DNA from: Chlorops oryzae
Taxonomy: Eukaryota > Arthropoda > Insecta > Diptera > Chloropidae
Length of the DNA: 64,000 bases
Direction: 5' to 3'
Assembly: GCA_020466095.1 (NCBI GenBank)
Contig: CM035806.1
Coordinates: 135,741,680 to 135,805,679 of the forward strand
Shown here: positions 43,491 to 56,292 of the stretch, in pieces
Layout: each line of letters starts with the position of its first letter
Position numbering within the stretch: the first letter of the stretch is position 1
Notes under the pieces: generated by a model
The model's database searches: none
Told to the model about the DNA's origin: nothing
The model's input: only the letters and a program-made list of their open reading frames with translations
Position numbers and translations under genes: made by a program

Positions 43491-46400
43491 TTTTATTAAG
43501 TAAAAGACAAAATTATGCTTGCATACTTTAGGGATCCACCTTTTTAACGGTTTTTTGAACTAGCACAGTGTAATTAGTTGAAGATATTTTTTTATATTTG
43601 ATAATTTTTAATAATATTCTGGCTACCAGTACCTATCAATAGTGGCTATCCGTTCGGGGATATAGATTTTATTTGTTGCTCCCTTTTTAGAAAGAGGGAC
43701 TCCCACAAAACAACCGGCCTAGGGGTTCCAAAAAAACCTTGATCCGGCTCCGATATTCATAGTTTTCTTATATACGTCCTCATCCTGTAAAAAAAAAAGT
43801 CATAAACTAAGCAGGAAAAATTATGTCATTCGGCAACAAGCACTACGGGGCGGAAAGATTGTGACTTGTCACTACCTACTAAGTACGAAAATTTATATAT
43901 GTATCTCTCATGCCTAAAACTATGATAGGTATCGAAAAAGGTAGGGGCTCTGGGATAGCGTAGGGGATGCTTGCTATTCTCTTGATCTCTGGGTCCGAGG
44001 ATCGATTCCCGGCAGAGGCGAAACGGAGTGTAATGTTCCAAGCCTGTAGCGCACTGGTTTTTCAAAAACTCTATGTTAGGGTCACACTACATAAAAATAA
44101 CATACACTCACACAAACACAAGAAAAACGCTCGTGGTATCACAACGGGTCGGTGAACAGTGGCCCAAGTGGCCGTTGAAAAACCATCGAAAGAGGTAATT
44201 TCAATTTCGAAACATTTTTGACTAGGTAGAAATTTCATTTTTTTTTTCTGTAATCATTCGTAGCATGCTTTTAGGCATATTTAAGGTGGACATTATTTTG
44301 AAAAAGTGCAAGAAAAAAATGCAGTTTTTACATGTGGTATATAATATTTAGTCCTTATTATTAATACAGATAGTCCAAATAAAAAAAAAAGTATTTCCAT
44401 CGCATTTAAACCGTTTTTCCTTAAACACCATAGGAATGAATGTGAAGCCATTTGGTGGGCTACGCTTTCTTGTAGGCAAGTGTGAGGTAGGTTGCAAAGG
44501 TGCCAACCGATTCCGCTCGATTGAGAATTTTATTAGCATTTTCGCAATTCCTTATTTTATCGAAGGAATAAAAAAACGAAAAAAAAGGTAAAACATTAAA
44601 ATCCGTGAAGTGCTGTAATCATTTATTGACGTTATTTATTTGCCTTAGTTTTTATTTTTGTTTATGCAAATGTTTATCCATTTCTTGCTTAAAGCTGTCT
44701 GTCAGCTGGTGGAACAGCGACGAAAACAACAACAACAACAACAACAGGAACCCGCTAAGTGGGTTAAGTGGTCTCTGCGAAGGCAAGAGTGCATACATCA
44801 TGCGGACTAGCTGCACGTGTGCGCCCAGCTCAGCTGAACTCGGGTCAACTCAAGGCAGTTCAGCTGAGTTTTCCGGAAAATGATACGAGAAACGAAAAAT
44901 GAAAAGAAAAAAACGAAAAGTAAAGAAAAATTCCTGTGGAAATGTAATCAAGTGGAAATGAATTTCTCCGCGGGAGGCATTCCAATTATCAAAGGGGGGC
45001 GCCGCATAATTCGAGAGTTTTTTTGTTTTGATTTTCATTTTTTTTTTTTTTTTCTCTTCATATTCACGTGCTCACACAGGTTCCAAATGAGCGTATGAAA
45101 ATAATAACTTCAAAGTAAAGCTTAGATCCTTCTGGAACTCTCCCCGCGACAATCTTTCGCGTAATGATTGAAGCAATTAAACGCTTCCTAAGCAAAAACT
45201 ACAATGCGAATATCTTGCTAGGTGTTGTACATACGTGCGTACACATAGTAGGTATGTGACTATGTATGAGCAGGGTTTCCCAAACTGGTGGATACCACTA
45301 TTGCGTCGATTTTCTATCACGCAGATAGGCCATTGAGAAACTTTACTTTGAAAACTCTTAACGGGGGGATTCATAAATTCCCCGCAGTCACGCGTAATTG
45401 GAATTCCCGCTTTAACGAACAATAGTGAAAAAAAAGAGTGTGGGCGCCCCGCTTCTCTCCAAACACAAAGTCGGGTTTAGTCGGGAAAAATTTTTTTTTT
45501 GTAAATGGTAAGGACCACAAGGGCATATGATGCAATGGAATCGTTTTTCTCTCTTCACGGGTGCGGCCCTAGCCAACAAAACATGTGCACTTATCGAAAT
45601 GTCTTACTGTGTCCATCTCGTCAAACTCGATTGGGAAAAGTTTGAGGATCTCTGTCCGTAAGGACTCGAGTCAATTCATCAAGCGAACTGACTTCTTCAT
45701 CCCAAGGCCAAGACAATCAGTCATTGAGTTTGTCAAACTAGTCAGCCAGATAGCATACAAAAAAATATACATACAACATATGGATATACATATGTATTAT
45801 TATTTTGTCATTAAATCGTTCTCGGGACTAAGGTCGGCCGCTAGCAATCTAGCTGGATTTTTACGAGAAAAAACTAAAAAGAAAAATATATTTATATAAT
45901 GAAAATAAGATTGTTGTTTCGTTTTGTTTTGTTTTGTTTTGTTTGTCTCTGTGCGACAATTATTGCTTTCCATCGTCATTAATGAGCGAGCAGCTGAGCT
46001 AAGAATGTGGGCCTCCAGACACGTTCGCCGACATGGCATCTGGCGAGGTTTTTTAATGCGCTGACCACAATCCGCTTGGATTGGTTTCCGTGCAGCTGCG
46101 GTGAGGTGGTCGGTTTTCTTAATTTTTTTCTCTCCTTATTTTTCCCCCCTTTCTTGTAAGCACGTAAGTAAGACGAAATCAAACGATTTTCCTCCTGCTT
46201 CGTTCTTCGTTCAGTCAATCTTTCTCTCAAGCCGTTTCCGCTGAAAATGATGGCCCGGTCCATTTGCCAGAAGAGGCTTAATTTGTCAGCGAGCATTTGA
46301 CTGACACTTGACAGGGTCGCATCAGATAAGATCGTTTCGTTTCGCTTTGGTTTAGTTTAGTTCAAGTTGTTGTTTTTTGTTTCTTTATTTTTGTTCTTCT

Positions 46401-46733
46401 TCGTTGCTATATTTTTTTCTATTTTTAGTTTTCGAAATATAAACAAAAAAAGTAGGATGCTCAAAATAAACGATAGAACCAAAGGAAAGCCAAAAGGAAA
46501 AGCTTAATTCAGCATAAAAATCTATACATAGATACATACATGTATGGCGCCCTTGCTCCTAAACCGGCACAATCCAACTTTTCTTTTTATCAATCTTTTT
46601 TTTTTTAAGTTTAACTACACCTAGAAAATTAACCCTCATTAACCCTAACTTCTCTTCACAATTCCTCACATCCTTAAAAGTATTTTAAATTTTTTTTAAA
46701 TTCGTTTAATTCTTGAAACCCCAAAAATTTGTC
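43491..46733. other. Intron DNA; one tRNA-like SINE fragment
   Basis: At 43958-44040 a tRNA-like stretch (agcgtaggggatgcttgc ... gaggatcgattcccggc) suggests a SINE. (CAA)n at 44729-44747 and (GTTTT)n at 45918-45941. No protein gene supported. Confidence 0.4.
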
Positions 46734-46736
46734 TTA

Positions 46737-47487
46737 TGCTATGTTCTCACTATAGGGGTTAAGTTCTTAACCCGATACTTTAACTCAAAGCGTTCATATC
46801 AGCTTTGAGCGAGTTAGGGTTTACTAAAGTCATATGACCCAGCCGGAAAGTGGACTACTTCTGCACTACTTCCGAAGTGGTGAAAATTCATACTGCGGCT
46901 ACTCGCATTACTAACCTAACTGTTAATGAAGTTTGTTAGGAGATGGCCGCTGTTTTCATTACATGCATGCGATAATGTCCGGCTTGGGAGTTTGAAATAT
47001 AAAAAACGCGTAAGGTATATCTGATATACTATATCATCGAGAAATTGCAAATAAAAATGGAATTTGCTTTATTAGAAATGTTTAAAGAAGCTGAAAAAGC
47101 CAAAGGAATATTGGAAGCAATAATATTAGAAGACCATTGCAATAACCGCAGGAACCAAAATAGATTAATGGAGCTAATGATGAAAGCGGCATCACAAAAT
47201 GTTCCAAGACTTATGATCAAAATTAATATATCCAAACACATCCTTCACCTCTCATTTGCTGCACGGGAAAGCTTCCCTGTCAGTGCCGTATTAAATATAA
47301 ACCCGGTTTTTGTATTCGGTGTTAGCAAATGTAACTGAAATTTTCAAATGCAACTCTGCGCTAACCTCAGAGTTAAATGTTAGCCCGGGGTTTATTTTCG
47401 GGTTAGATGATTTTTTTTTATGCGTTTTGACATTTGAAACCCTGGGTTTCGCCGATAACCCTAACCCGGCCTAGTGAGAACATAGCA
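46737..47487 (+). mobile_element. Harbinger-like element with TTA duplication and an ORF remnant
   Basis: Inverted ends TGCTATGTTCTCACTA flanked by TTA (46734-46736 and 47488-47490). It contains a 97-codon frame at 47045-47338 (LLEMFKEAEKAKGILEAIIL, CNNRRNQNR). This acidic-helix-then-Arg pattern loosely recalls N-termini of Harbinger transposases. No DDE domain, so it is a deletion derivative. Confidence 0.75.
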
Positions 47488-47490
47488 TTA

Positions 47491-49134
47491 CGCAACGAAG
47501 AAAAAGATAAATTTAACCAGTTTTTCAGTATGTGAGCAAATATGAAGAGATTTTAGGCCGTCTAGAGGCGGTCGTGGGCACAAGAGGGTTAAGAATAATA
47601 ATAAATTTATACAAATAAGGCCTAGCTAATTTGAAATTCTCATATCTTGGTTAATGAAAAAGGGTGATTAATAAAATCCAGGCATTTAGTATTTGAAAAA
47701 AAAAAAAAAAAACTCAAATAGCGGTCATTCTAGGACAGCCCGATGTACCACCGTGTACCACCAAATAATTCGTGTTGCCAATTCGCGGGGAATTCCCCTC
47801 GCTCACAAAGGAATTTTATATTTTATATGTATGTATTATTTATGTATATACGCAAGATTCGCGTTTTATGCATGCCGCGTGACAAATAATCGCGGTTTTA
47901 TAACTGAATGGGATTGTATCTTGCCTCATATTCTTATATTCTGGTGCTGCAGCAGATAAATTATCTAGATTCGGAAATTTCGCCTTGCATGGTAAGCGAA
48001 ATCGATAATTCACGAATTTCCAATGACATCGCTGTGCAAAAAATAAGGCATTAAGTTTCTGTAGAAAAATTTCGATTTTTCTTCACTGGGTTCAAGTAGT
48101 TTCTCCGTACAAATTACCCACGACTGTCTTATTTCTCTTCGGGCAAGCTATTTTCTCTTTATCTCCTCTTCCTCTTCCCCTTACCGCACTCACCCATCGA
48201 AGTTGAATGCCATCAAGTGTGTCTGTCGAAATTTCATGGGACACGCAAAAAGCTCTCACGAAAAGTGTTCGACCACAATTCTCTCCGGGGAAAACGTTCA
48301 AACACGCACATGCACGCATGCGCACACGCACACGCACGAACTTACTGTCAATTTCGGAAATCACACAAATTGACATCGCTCCTTCATCTTCCTTCTGGCA
48401 AGTCCACTTAACGTCTTGATATCTGATTGGCATTGGTGCTTCCTTGATGAGGACGAAAAAGTTGTTCCAAGCAATTTTCTATTTTTTCGAATTATGAAGC
48501 ATCCTGTTTCCCAAGCTCATCAATCCATTTTCTTAGTTTTAAGAAAATGTTTCATATGCCCTTAACCTACATTAAATTCAAGACAAAAGTCCAACATTTT
48601 TTGAAATCGTATAAAAATGCAGTAAAATTGTAGCCCGCCATTAACTGTACGAAAGTCTTTTTTGTGCCGATCACATTTGCGTGTACCTATTGGGAGTGCA
48701 GCGGCTGTAATTGGGTTTCGCAACTACTCAAAATGCTCAGTTATACTTGATTGAAATATGTTTTCCACATATTCTTAGGTTTAGTGAAATTCAGTTGATT
48801 AAGTAAGTAAAGTTAAGTTACGTTCAATCAAGAGTAACTGAGCCTTTAGTCAAGTCTCTCCGCTGAAGCGAAGGACTGCGATACGCATACACCTATGTAC
48901 ATATATGTATACAACTAGCGATGCCAGATGGAGGGATTTTCGACCTGAAAGGGAAAACGGGAAATATTGGCATGAAAACGGGGATAACCGCTACAATCCA
49001 AACAAATACTCTTAATTTTTAATCTAAGTGAAGTTTAATTGTTTTATACAAAAGAAGAGATTAGTTCAAAGTATATACGTACGTTATGTATAAGTTGGTA
49101 CAAATTTTCAAATAGATTTTAAAATAGACAATAT
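47491..49134. other. Intron DNA, nothing recognised
   Basis: No supported coding frame or repeat ends. Confidence 0.4.
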
Positions 49135-49595
49135 GGGTATTCATACCAGCGTTTTAACACCCGTTCGAATCGTCTCCTCTAGCCTTATTGCTTCTCAAGT
49201 TATAGGAAAACATACAGCTTTGGAGGATCAATAAACTTTATTTAACCTTTTCACAATATTCTTGATCCTTTTCTTAACAGAAGGCTCGACCAGATTCACT
49301 GTTCAAAGCGCTTCTAAAAATTGATGGCCGTCCTGGTTTTCAACCGGACAAACACATCAATCGACTAGCTAGAAAAGACTGAACTCCCTCCTTTTAGAAG
49401 TTTTTCTTTTATATAAAAATTTTACAAGTCAGTAAGAATGCAAAGATTGCTTAGAATATTAATTTGAGTTGGTAAAAGTTAAGGCTTGCTTGCTTCACGT
49501 TTTAATATTGCAACGACTTAATTCGTATACGTGAAGCATACAAATTAAGACGTCTCAATATTAAAACGGGTTCAAAAACGCTGTTGTGAATACCC
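49135..49595. mobile_element. 461-bp MITE
   Basis: Inverted ends of about 30 bp beginning GGGTATTCAYAMCAGCGTTT. The first 9-10 bp resemble the ends of the 29173-29340 element, so they may be related. The exact target duplication is unclear (ATAT flanks). Confidence 0.65.
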
Positions 49596-49880
49596 ATATT
49601 TCATAAAAAAAAAGAGTCAAAGCCAATTGACATAAAGTTTTCCACTGTTCTTTACTATATACGATGTACATTTGTTGCTTATATCAAATCATATATTGTA
49701 TTATAAAACGAATCCTCAAGCTCCACTTTATAAGCTCCATAGTTCGAACTGAAACCATGATTTACAATGGCCTGAAGACAAAAAAACAAAAACGTTTGCC
49801 TCATTGCAAATATGCAAAATAAGAGCAAATTGAGGTACCTCGTCTTCATACATGCCCGTTTGTATATTACCATAATTTTG

Positions 49881-49907
49881 TTATCGATAGTAGAGTACTA
49901 TCGATAA
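49881..49907. promoter_or_regulatory. Perfect palindrome with two DRE (TATCGATA) motifs
   Basis: Reads ttatcgatagta, gag, then its inverse. TATCGATA is the DREF site of fly promoters and overlaps CGATA boundary-factor sites. Whether it is used is unknown. No transcription start was identified. Confidence 0.4.
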
Positions 49908-50043
49908 TTATATAAGTTGTTAATGAAATTGGAGAACAAAGTCAGAATTTTTGAAAAAGGTTTTTGTCTTTAATTTGTGTAACTTTTCCCGTAGTGATTG
50001 CATTTGCGTTAATTTCATTGTAGTTTAGAATATAGTTTGCTAA

Positions 50044-51279
50044 TTAATTTGGTATTTGGTAAATAAACATTAAATATAATTCGTTATGCTCGGTAATTAA
50101 GTTCTGCACTAAAAAATGGGAATCAGAATGCAATGCGTCTGAATTACAGCAAATGATTAATATTTCTTTTAAAAGTAAAATAACTGACCATTCTTCACAT
50201 TCATGAACTAAATCACCTATAATTAATGGCAAATTAATCGCCAATGTATTCATCTCTGAAGCAGTCAACTTAAGTTTTGATAATTGAACTGTTCCAGGGT
50301 AAATAATTTACATTTTACTATTAATGCTTTAAGAACGAAAATTAAGTCATAGTGACAGACTCCTTCTAACAGATCATGCATTACATCCACAGCTAAGTTG
50401 TTTGTAACGTGAAAATTGTGTAAATTAATCCAAAGAGAATTTTCTTTTATCCCAGTAGACCTTGCATCACACAACACATATAATCATATTCATTGTTAAG
50501 ATTATTTCGTATAAGGTTTATATCTTCTTCACAAACTATTCCAGTTTGTGAGCGCTGCATTTTGCAAAATCTGCAGAAAAAGAGTTGTCATTGAAGCATT
50601 CTGAAAAACCTAGTATAGAATTAGAGCCTAAGTTATCTCCTAAAATTAACACGGGAATGATTTTTATTTCCTTATAGCCCTCAACTTCAGAATCCAAGCT
50701 TAATCCCTCAGTTTCTAAATGTCTTAGATCGCTGACAAATTGACTGAAAACTCTTCTATTTCCGAAACGCTTTCTGTCTTCTGCAAAAGCAATCATGCCG
50801 ATGAAAGTGATCAAAGACTTAGATCTCAAATGAGGTGGCATGCAAGGAAATTTTATATATACTGCACAAAGTTTTTGAGAGCCCGAATGAGATCCTAATG
50901 GATTATTTGGTTCAAAATCATCGCAAAATATAAACATTGGCAAATTAAATCCTGCGCTATTGGAATGCGATAACATTATATGATTCCAATGACGACTTTG
51001 AACATAGTTTTCTATACAATCTGTTGTAGATTTACTCAAGGCTTTACAGTATTGAATAATTTCTTTAAGAAAAAGAGGTTTTCGAAACAAAAGAGCAGAG
51101 AACAAATATTTCAATGGAAATATTCCTGTAAAATAATTCATCTCACTTATTCCAATTGAATTATCGACTTTTGTTATTTCATTATTTTCATCATGAATGT
51201 TGCAATAATGAATGTCAAAAATACAGTTCAATGCTTTAAGCTCTTTCAAAATTTTATATTCGGATTTAACATCACTCAT
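50044..51279 (-). pseudogene. Broken transposase-domain protein
   Basis: Three frames on the - strand in order: 51279-50536, 50477-50265 and 50268-50044. They carry motifs of an insect/vertebrate family of transposase-like proteins: FNLPMFIFCDDFEPNNPLGS, VYIKFPCMPPHLRSKSLITF, VTNNLAVDVMHDLLEGVCHY and TASEMN.LAINLPLIIGDLV. An additional out-of-frame stretch (FCRFCKMQ, near 50575) bridges the first two. At least three frame changes mean it is dead, unlike its neighbour at 52009-55444. The superfamily (possibly CACTA-related) is not certain. Confidence 0.7.
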
Positions 51280-52008
51280 TTCTATTAGATGTCGTAATTA
51301 TTGTTAAGCAAAACATCTATGTTTGAAAGTTTCGATGCATTCAGAGGAAGTTCTGATCTGCTAAGTTATGCTTAGGAGTGGTAAGATAATGTTCTAAAAA
51401 AGGATATGTATTTGATTGGCATAATTCTTAATGCAAGTGTTTATCAAGTCATCTGTATAAAGTTTGCATGGAAGGTTTTTAAAATTAATTCTATGAAATT
51501 CTTGGCAATCAAATGTCGATAATATTGAGTTTTCAATTCTCTTCTAGCAAATGACACAGTTTGAGCAAATTTACACCTTCTTGTTAAAGTCGAAAGTAAA
51601 TGGCAAAATTGCTATGTCGGTGTTGAGTACTATGTTAGAAATTAGTTTGAAATTCATGCATAGAAGATTGCTACAGGTGGAAATGTGTTTAAAAGTATGG
51701 CAACTTAATAGTTTATCGTCTTGTAATTTAGAAGTTAAAATTAATCTGTTGGAAAGCTATTATTTTTCTCTGACGTAGCAAAAACCTTCGTAGTCAAGAA
51801 CATTGTCGTAAAGTAAGTAAATCTATGCGTTTAAGTTCGTTATTCTGTGTGTTTGTCGCTTACAAATCGAGTATTGAAAAATACTTTTGAAATAATTACG
51901 TTCTTCATGGTGTTTCATAGCAGAATTTACCGATAAAAATGGAGCTTGGCAAAGCATACAATAAAAACTTTACGTATTGGATAGAATGACATCAAGTTTT
52001 CAAAAATA
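51280..52008. other. Intergenic DNA between transposase remnant and nested gene
   Basis: AT-rich. A short - strand frame near 51390-51520 might be more of the transposase's N-terminal region. Not certain. Confidence 0.3.
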
Positions 52009-55000
52009 TTACATTTCTAAGTCCCTGACAATGGTTTCAATAAATGGTACTTTTTTCCTTGATAGGGCTACTTTAAATATTCCCAGCTGCACAAACTGCC
52101 ATACATGTAAACAAAGCTTTGGGTAAGCTACATCAAGAGCTGTGATGTACATAAAAGCACAACTTAAAGCTTCCAATACACTGCTGAATTTGAAGATTTG
52201 GCCTGCAATACAAAATTCCGCGTAGGAAATTGAAGTTCCATCATTTACAAATCTTATGTGGACATCCTTCTTTTCGGAAGCATTAAGTTCATTTAGACTC
52301 TGGAGCGAATAAAATAAATATGTGGAAAATCGAATTTGAAATAGCTCTGCTTACCGAAAATTCCTGCATGAATCGTTGATGAATCTCCCACTTTGTTGCC
52401 CTTTTTGAAGAGTTTTCGTTCCTTTTACCACCGTGTGGCAAAATGTAGGGAATTAAATTCAACGCTAATTGGGCGCTATAGTCTGTAATAAGATTGTTTA
52501 ATCGTCTGTGTGCTAACATTTTAAAAAAGTGTAACAATTAATGGCTGTTTTTATTTAGGTTGAAAACACACCAAAGCCAACAAAACGTTTTTTTTTTTTT
52601 GACGTACAGCAAAAAACACTTCGCGACATAAGCCACACCAACGCCAACAAATATGTCGAACTCAAACAAAATCCAAGCCAACAGCTTTCTGCATGCTTTT
52701 TTGTCGAAGCTTCTGTTTTGCTCGTGTCGCTTACATGAGATTATCGACGTCGACAACGCAACAGCGTTCGCAACGTTTTGTCGAGTTCGATGTGGGTTAG
52801 CTGTATGGAGTGCCATATATGAACGGCGTTCGAACAAATGCGTTGAGTCAACAAAACGTTGCGTCGTACTCGGTGTGTGTTGCTAGATAAGAAGCAATAT
52901 AATTTTGTCGAATTCGACATGAAACAACGTTTTTTTGGCTTTGGTATGTTTTCAGCCTTACATTTGAGCATCTGAAAGAACAAAAACTACTTCCAACACG
53001 CTTACCTTCACAGGCGGATTCGCTGATTTGTTCAAGAATTCTTTGGACCGCGATATCCCTCAATTCTACGCTTCGATCAATAACTTTTTTATACACTCCG
53101 CCCCAGTTATATACGCTACCAATTGATGGATGACGTATTTTTGCATCAATTGTCACGAGATCAATGCCTTTAATACACTGAAGAGCCGGATAGTTGATAA
53201 AATATTGATTTGTGGTTATTTGCGATGAAAGTTCATTCTCCCGAAACTCGAAAGTTTTCATCCATTTAACGATGATTTGAGGCCAATCATCACAATTTTC
53301 GTTTAAATATTTGACATCTTCTGGTGTCTCAGATGAATTGGCTAGATTAAGCAAATTAGATTGAAAGAATTCTATATACCTAAGAATTTTTATAGAAACT
53401 TGCCGAATGAAGTAGGTTTTCGTTTTATGCACCTCCGTTCAATAACACCTATTTCACTCAAATGAGCCCTTTTGTTGTTGTAGACGTTATACAGTTTCCC
53501 TCGTGCTGGAATACTTTGAACTGATGGGATAAAATATGCTCCGGAAGTTTCGGTGGGAAAAATTTTGATTATAACTTCGGCGAGATGCACAAAGTCCTCT
53601 CGAGTTAGACTTGAATAGATTTCGTTTCATTACAATGTAAAGTTTTAGTGATAATGTTAACTTACACTCTATTGGGTTGCTCTTTCAAACATTCATCAAT
53701 AACAGCTTTTACTATCTGCAATCTGTCTTTATTTTCGAGGGCTTTTCCCGACTGATATTTTTTTTTAATTGCTTGAACAATTGGCAAATTTGTTACGGCG
53801 CTTTCATCCACAATTGGAAGCTTCGCCAAGTCACACTGCTCCTGTTTGAGGACTTGGGGAAGAGTTTTCGATGGCGTTGAAGCACCTTAAATTGCCGAAA
53901 TTGAAAAATTTCATTTAATAAGTCAAAATATTTCATAAAGAAATAAAAATAGAAGCGCACCTTTTACTGAGATATCAATGCTAAAGGTGGAATCGTGGCC
54001 GTATTGCAGGACAATGTCCTTAAATTGGGATTCCTTGATAGGAAAGCTGTTCAATTTCAGTTCGATATTTTCAACCTCTTCATTTATTTGAAATTCGGCT
54101 TTAGCTGGATTGATAAATGATTTTTTAAAAAGTTTACAATGTAATTTAGACAGTTAGATCCGTTTGCTACTGTTCCGATTAAACTTTTCGTTCCGAAAAA
54201 CCCAAAAATTGGTAAGAAAATTTTGATATTTTGAGAGAATTTAGTCAACTTTCATCTGAATTTTCAATATCTGTAGGCGTTCACCAAGGATCAGCTCTAT
54301 CTCCTCTTTTGTTCATATTAGTTATGGATTCAATTACCGAAGACCTACAAATATCAGCTCCCTGGACGTTACTATATGCAGATGACGTTCTTCTTGCCTC
54401 AACCAATAAAAACAATTTACAGCAACAACAAGTACAAAACTGGCATGATAGATTGTCTATGTTTGGACTACGTTTGAATGTCGGGAAAACAGAATACATG
54501 ACAACAGACAATTGCGAAGCAGGGACCATCAAAATAAATAACACTGACCTACCAAGGACGGAAAAATTTAAATATCTTGGGTCGACACTTTCTGCTGACG
54601 GGACGATCACTCGCGAAGTTACTGAGAGAGTTAACGCCGCTTGGCTCAAGTGGCGTTCAACGACTGGTGTTATGTGCGATAAAAAGATAAGCGACCGCTT
54701 AAAATCCAAAATTTACCGCACAGTCATCAGGCCAGTCGCTCTTTATAGTACCGAATGTCTACCAGCAACGAAAGTAGCAGAAAGAAAGGTAAGTGTTATG
54801 GAAACAAAGATACTTCGCTGGATATCCGGACTCACTCGTCTTGATCATGTTCCAAACGTAGACATCCGTAGACGCTATGGAGTTGCGCCAATTATTGGGA
54901 AAATTCGAGAAGCAAGGCTACGCTGGTATGGACACGTCCTGAGAGCAAATGAGGAGACTTTGGCAAAGAAAGGCTACGCACTGGAAATCCAAGGTTGAAG

Positions 55001-55444
55001 AAAACGGGGGCGTCCGAAACAGCGCTGGATGGACACAATAAAATGGGACCTAGAGGCTGTAGAACTTACCTCGGATGATGCAACCGACAGAACAAAATGG
55101 AGGAAACTGGTCGTGTTTTGCGAGACCCCGGGATAGACCGGGATAGTTAAACACGCAAGAAGAAGAAGAAGATGAGAGAATATAGTCAACGTTAACGGGA
55201 ACTGTAGCAAATGATCCTTACAATTTGAAATATGTTGAGATGTGCAGTTGTGCAGTACTGGAAATTATTTGTTCACAATATTTTAGTCTTACCAGCGACA
55301 ATGTAGTCTGCATAGTTACATGTATTCGGAACTTGGACGAACGCTTTATTTAATAAGAAAGAAGTCGGTATGAACATTTTAAATCTTTCTTTTAATCCAG
55401 GGATAAATTTTCTTTTGTCAGACGTTGAGGTGTCAAACTGGACA
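52009..55444 (-). CDS. Nested seven-exon gene of unknown function (transposon-associated family)
   Basis: Seven - strand exons join without a stop: 55444-55293, 54104-53961, 53885-53666, 53609-53449, 53371-53006, 52512-52355 and 52299-52009 (TAA). All six introns have GT/AG borders and matching phases (1, 1, 2, 1, 1, 0). About 497 codons are seen and the start exon is missing. Motifs recalling a widespread insect family include FPTETSGAYFIPSVQ..PARGKLYNVY (near 53500), a Trp-rich WPQIIVKWMKTFEFRE, and a final LEALSCAFMYITALDVAYPK. In that family this is usually an uncharacterised protein found with SAM-domain or transposase-like genes. Introns 1 and 5 hold an RTE-like insertion and a MITE, yet the exons are open. 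It may be a young transposon gene or a domesticated one. Confidence 0.75.
52558..52957. mobile_element. 400-bp Harbinger-like MITE inside an intron
   Basis: Inverted ends GGYTGAAAACAYACCAAAGC, flanked by TTA (52555-52557 and 52958-52960). It lies between exons five and six of the nested gene. Internal repeats of tcgaat/ttcgacat type. No transposase. Confidence 0.75.
54250..55135 (+). pseudogene. Reverse transcriptase C-terminal half of the RTE-like element
   Basis: The frame has FSISVGVHQGSALSPLLFIL, the catalytic LLYADDVLLAS, GLRLNVGKTEYM, FKYLGSTLSADG and a C-terminal ARLRWYGHVLRA. After one stop at 54996-54998 it continues with RKRGRPKQRWMDTI and a final TKWRKLV. The RWYGHVLR...GRPKQRW tail is typical of RTE-related elements. 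The N-terminal endonuclease and the first RT blocks are missing, and the in-frame ATG at 54231 lies in target DNA. Confidence 0.88.
54250..55173 (+). mobile_element. 5'-truncated RTE-like non-LTR retrotransposon
   Basis: Flanked by a 17-bp target duplication with one mismatch (GAGAGAATTTAGTCAAC at 54233-54249; GAGAGAATATAGTCAAC at 55174-55190). It ends in a (GAA)n tail. It inserted in the first visible intron of the nested gene, in the opposite orientation. Confidence 0.88.
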
Positions 55445-56292
55445 CTATCATATATTACACTTTTTTTAAAAAGTGCAAATTACTTTTGTGTTTCACTTAT
55501 TAACTTATTTGCATAAAGGAGAAATTGCCACACTGTTTGAGAAATTTCTATTTAAAATATGTCCCGTATTCTTCGTGCATAAATGTTGGTTAGATATGTG
55601 TGTACGTAAAGGCTTCACGTCTCACGGCTTTGCGTTTCTGTGAAAAATCCTTCAAATTCTACAAAATTGCATTAATAACCGAAATGCCCGATGGAGCTAT
55701 TTATTTCACTTATGTAAGATATATTTAAAATATTCTTCAGCTTACACGTACTCTCCAAATAATGGCTTTAATTTAAATAGAATTAATCAAACGCACGTTT
55801 GCTCAGCCGCACAGCTAATGAAGTTTCAAACGAATAAAGCAACGGCAAAATTCGAATGCAAACAACGAATGCTCTTGCAACAAAGAGAGATAGAACTATT
55901 TTACTTGGCTTTGAACATATTCCTCTTTCTGTTTGACGTTAAAGTGTGAATACAGAGTTGCATTTTAGAGTCAATGAATCATAAAATTACATCAATGCTT
56001 CAATCGTATAAGTAATTGGACTGAATTATATTCGTATTGTATTGTATTTTGTATTTGTATTGTAAAAGTATTCAGATGTAATTACATATGTGTTCAGAAC
56101 GCAATTACATCCCTGCAGGAGGCGTGAGTAGTTTAAAAGTAGTTTTCATTTGAACATAACTAGTCACATTCTATCCACGCTGCAATGCTTTCGCCTATCC
56201 ACAGCTAACATTATGTTGTCCTACGAATCTACCAGTGACGCAATGACTATTGACATGCTAGAAACAGTAATACCAATTTGATACATGAGTTA
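55445..56292. other. Intron DNA; may contain the missing first exon of the nested gene
   Basis: No start exon of the - strand gene could be recognised here. Confidence 0.3.
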
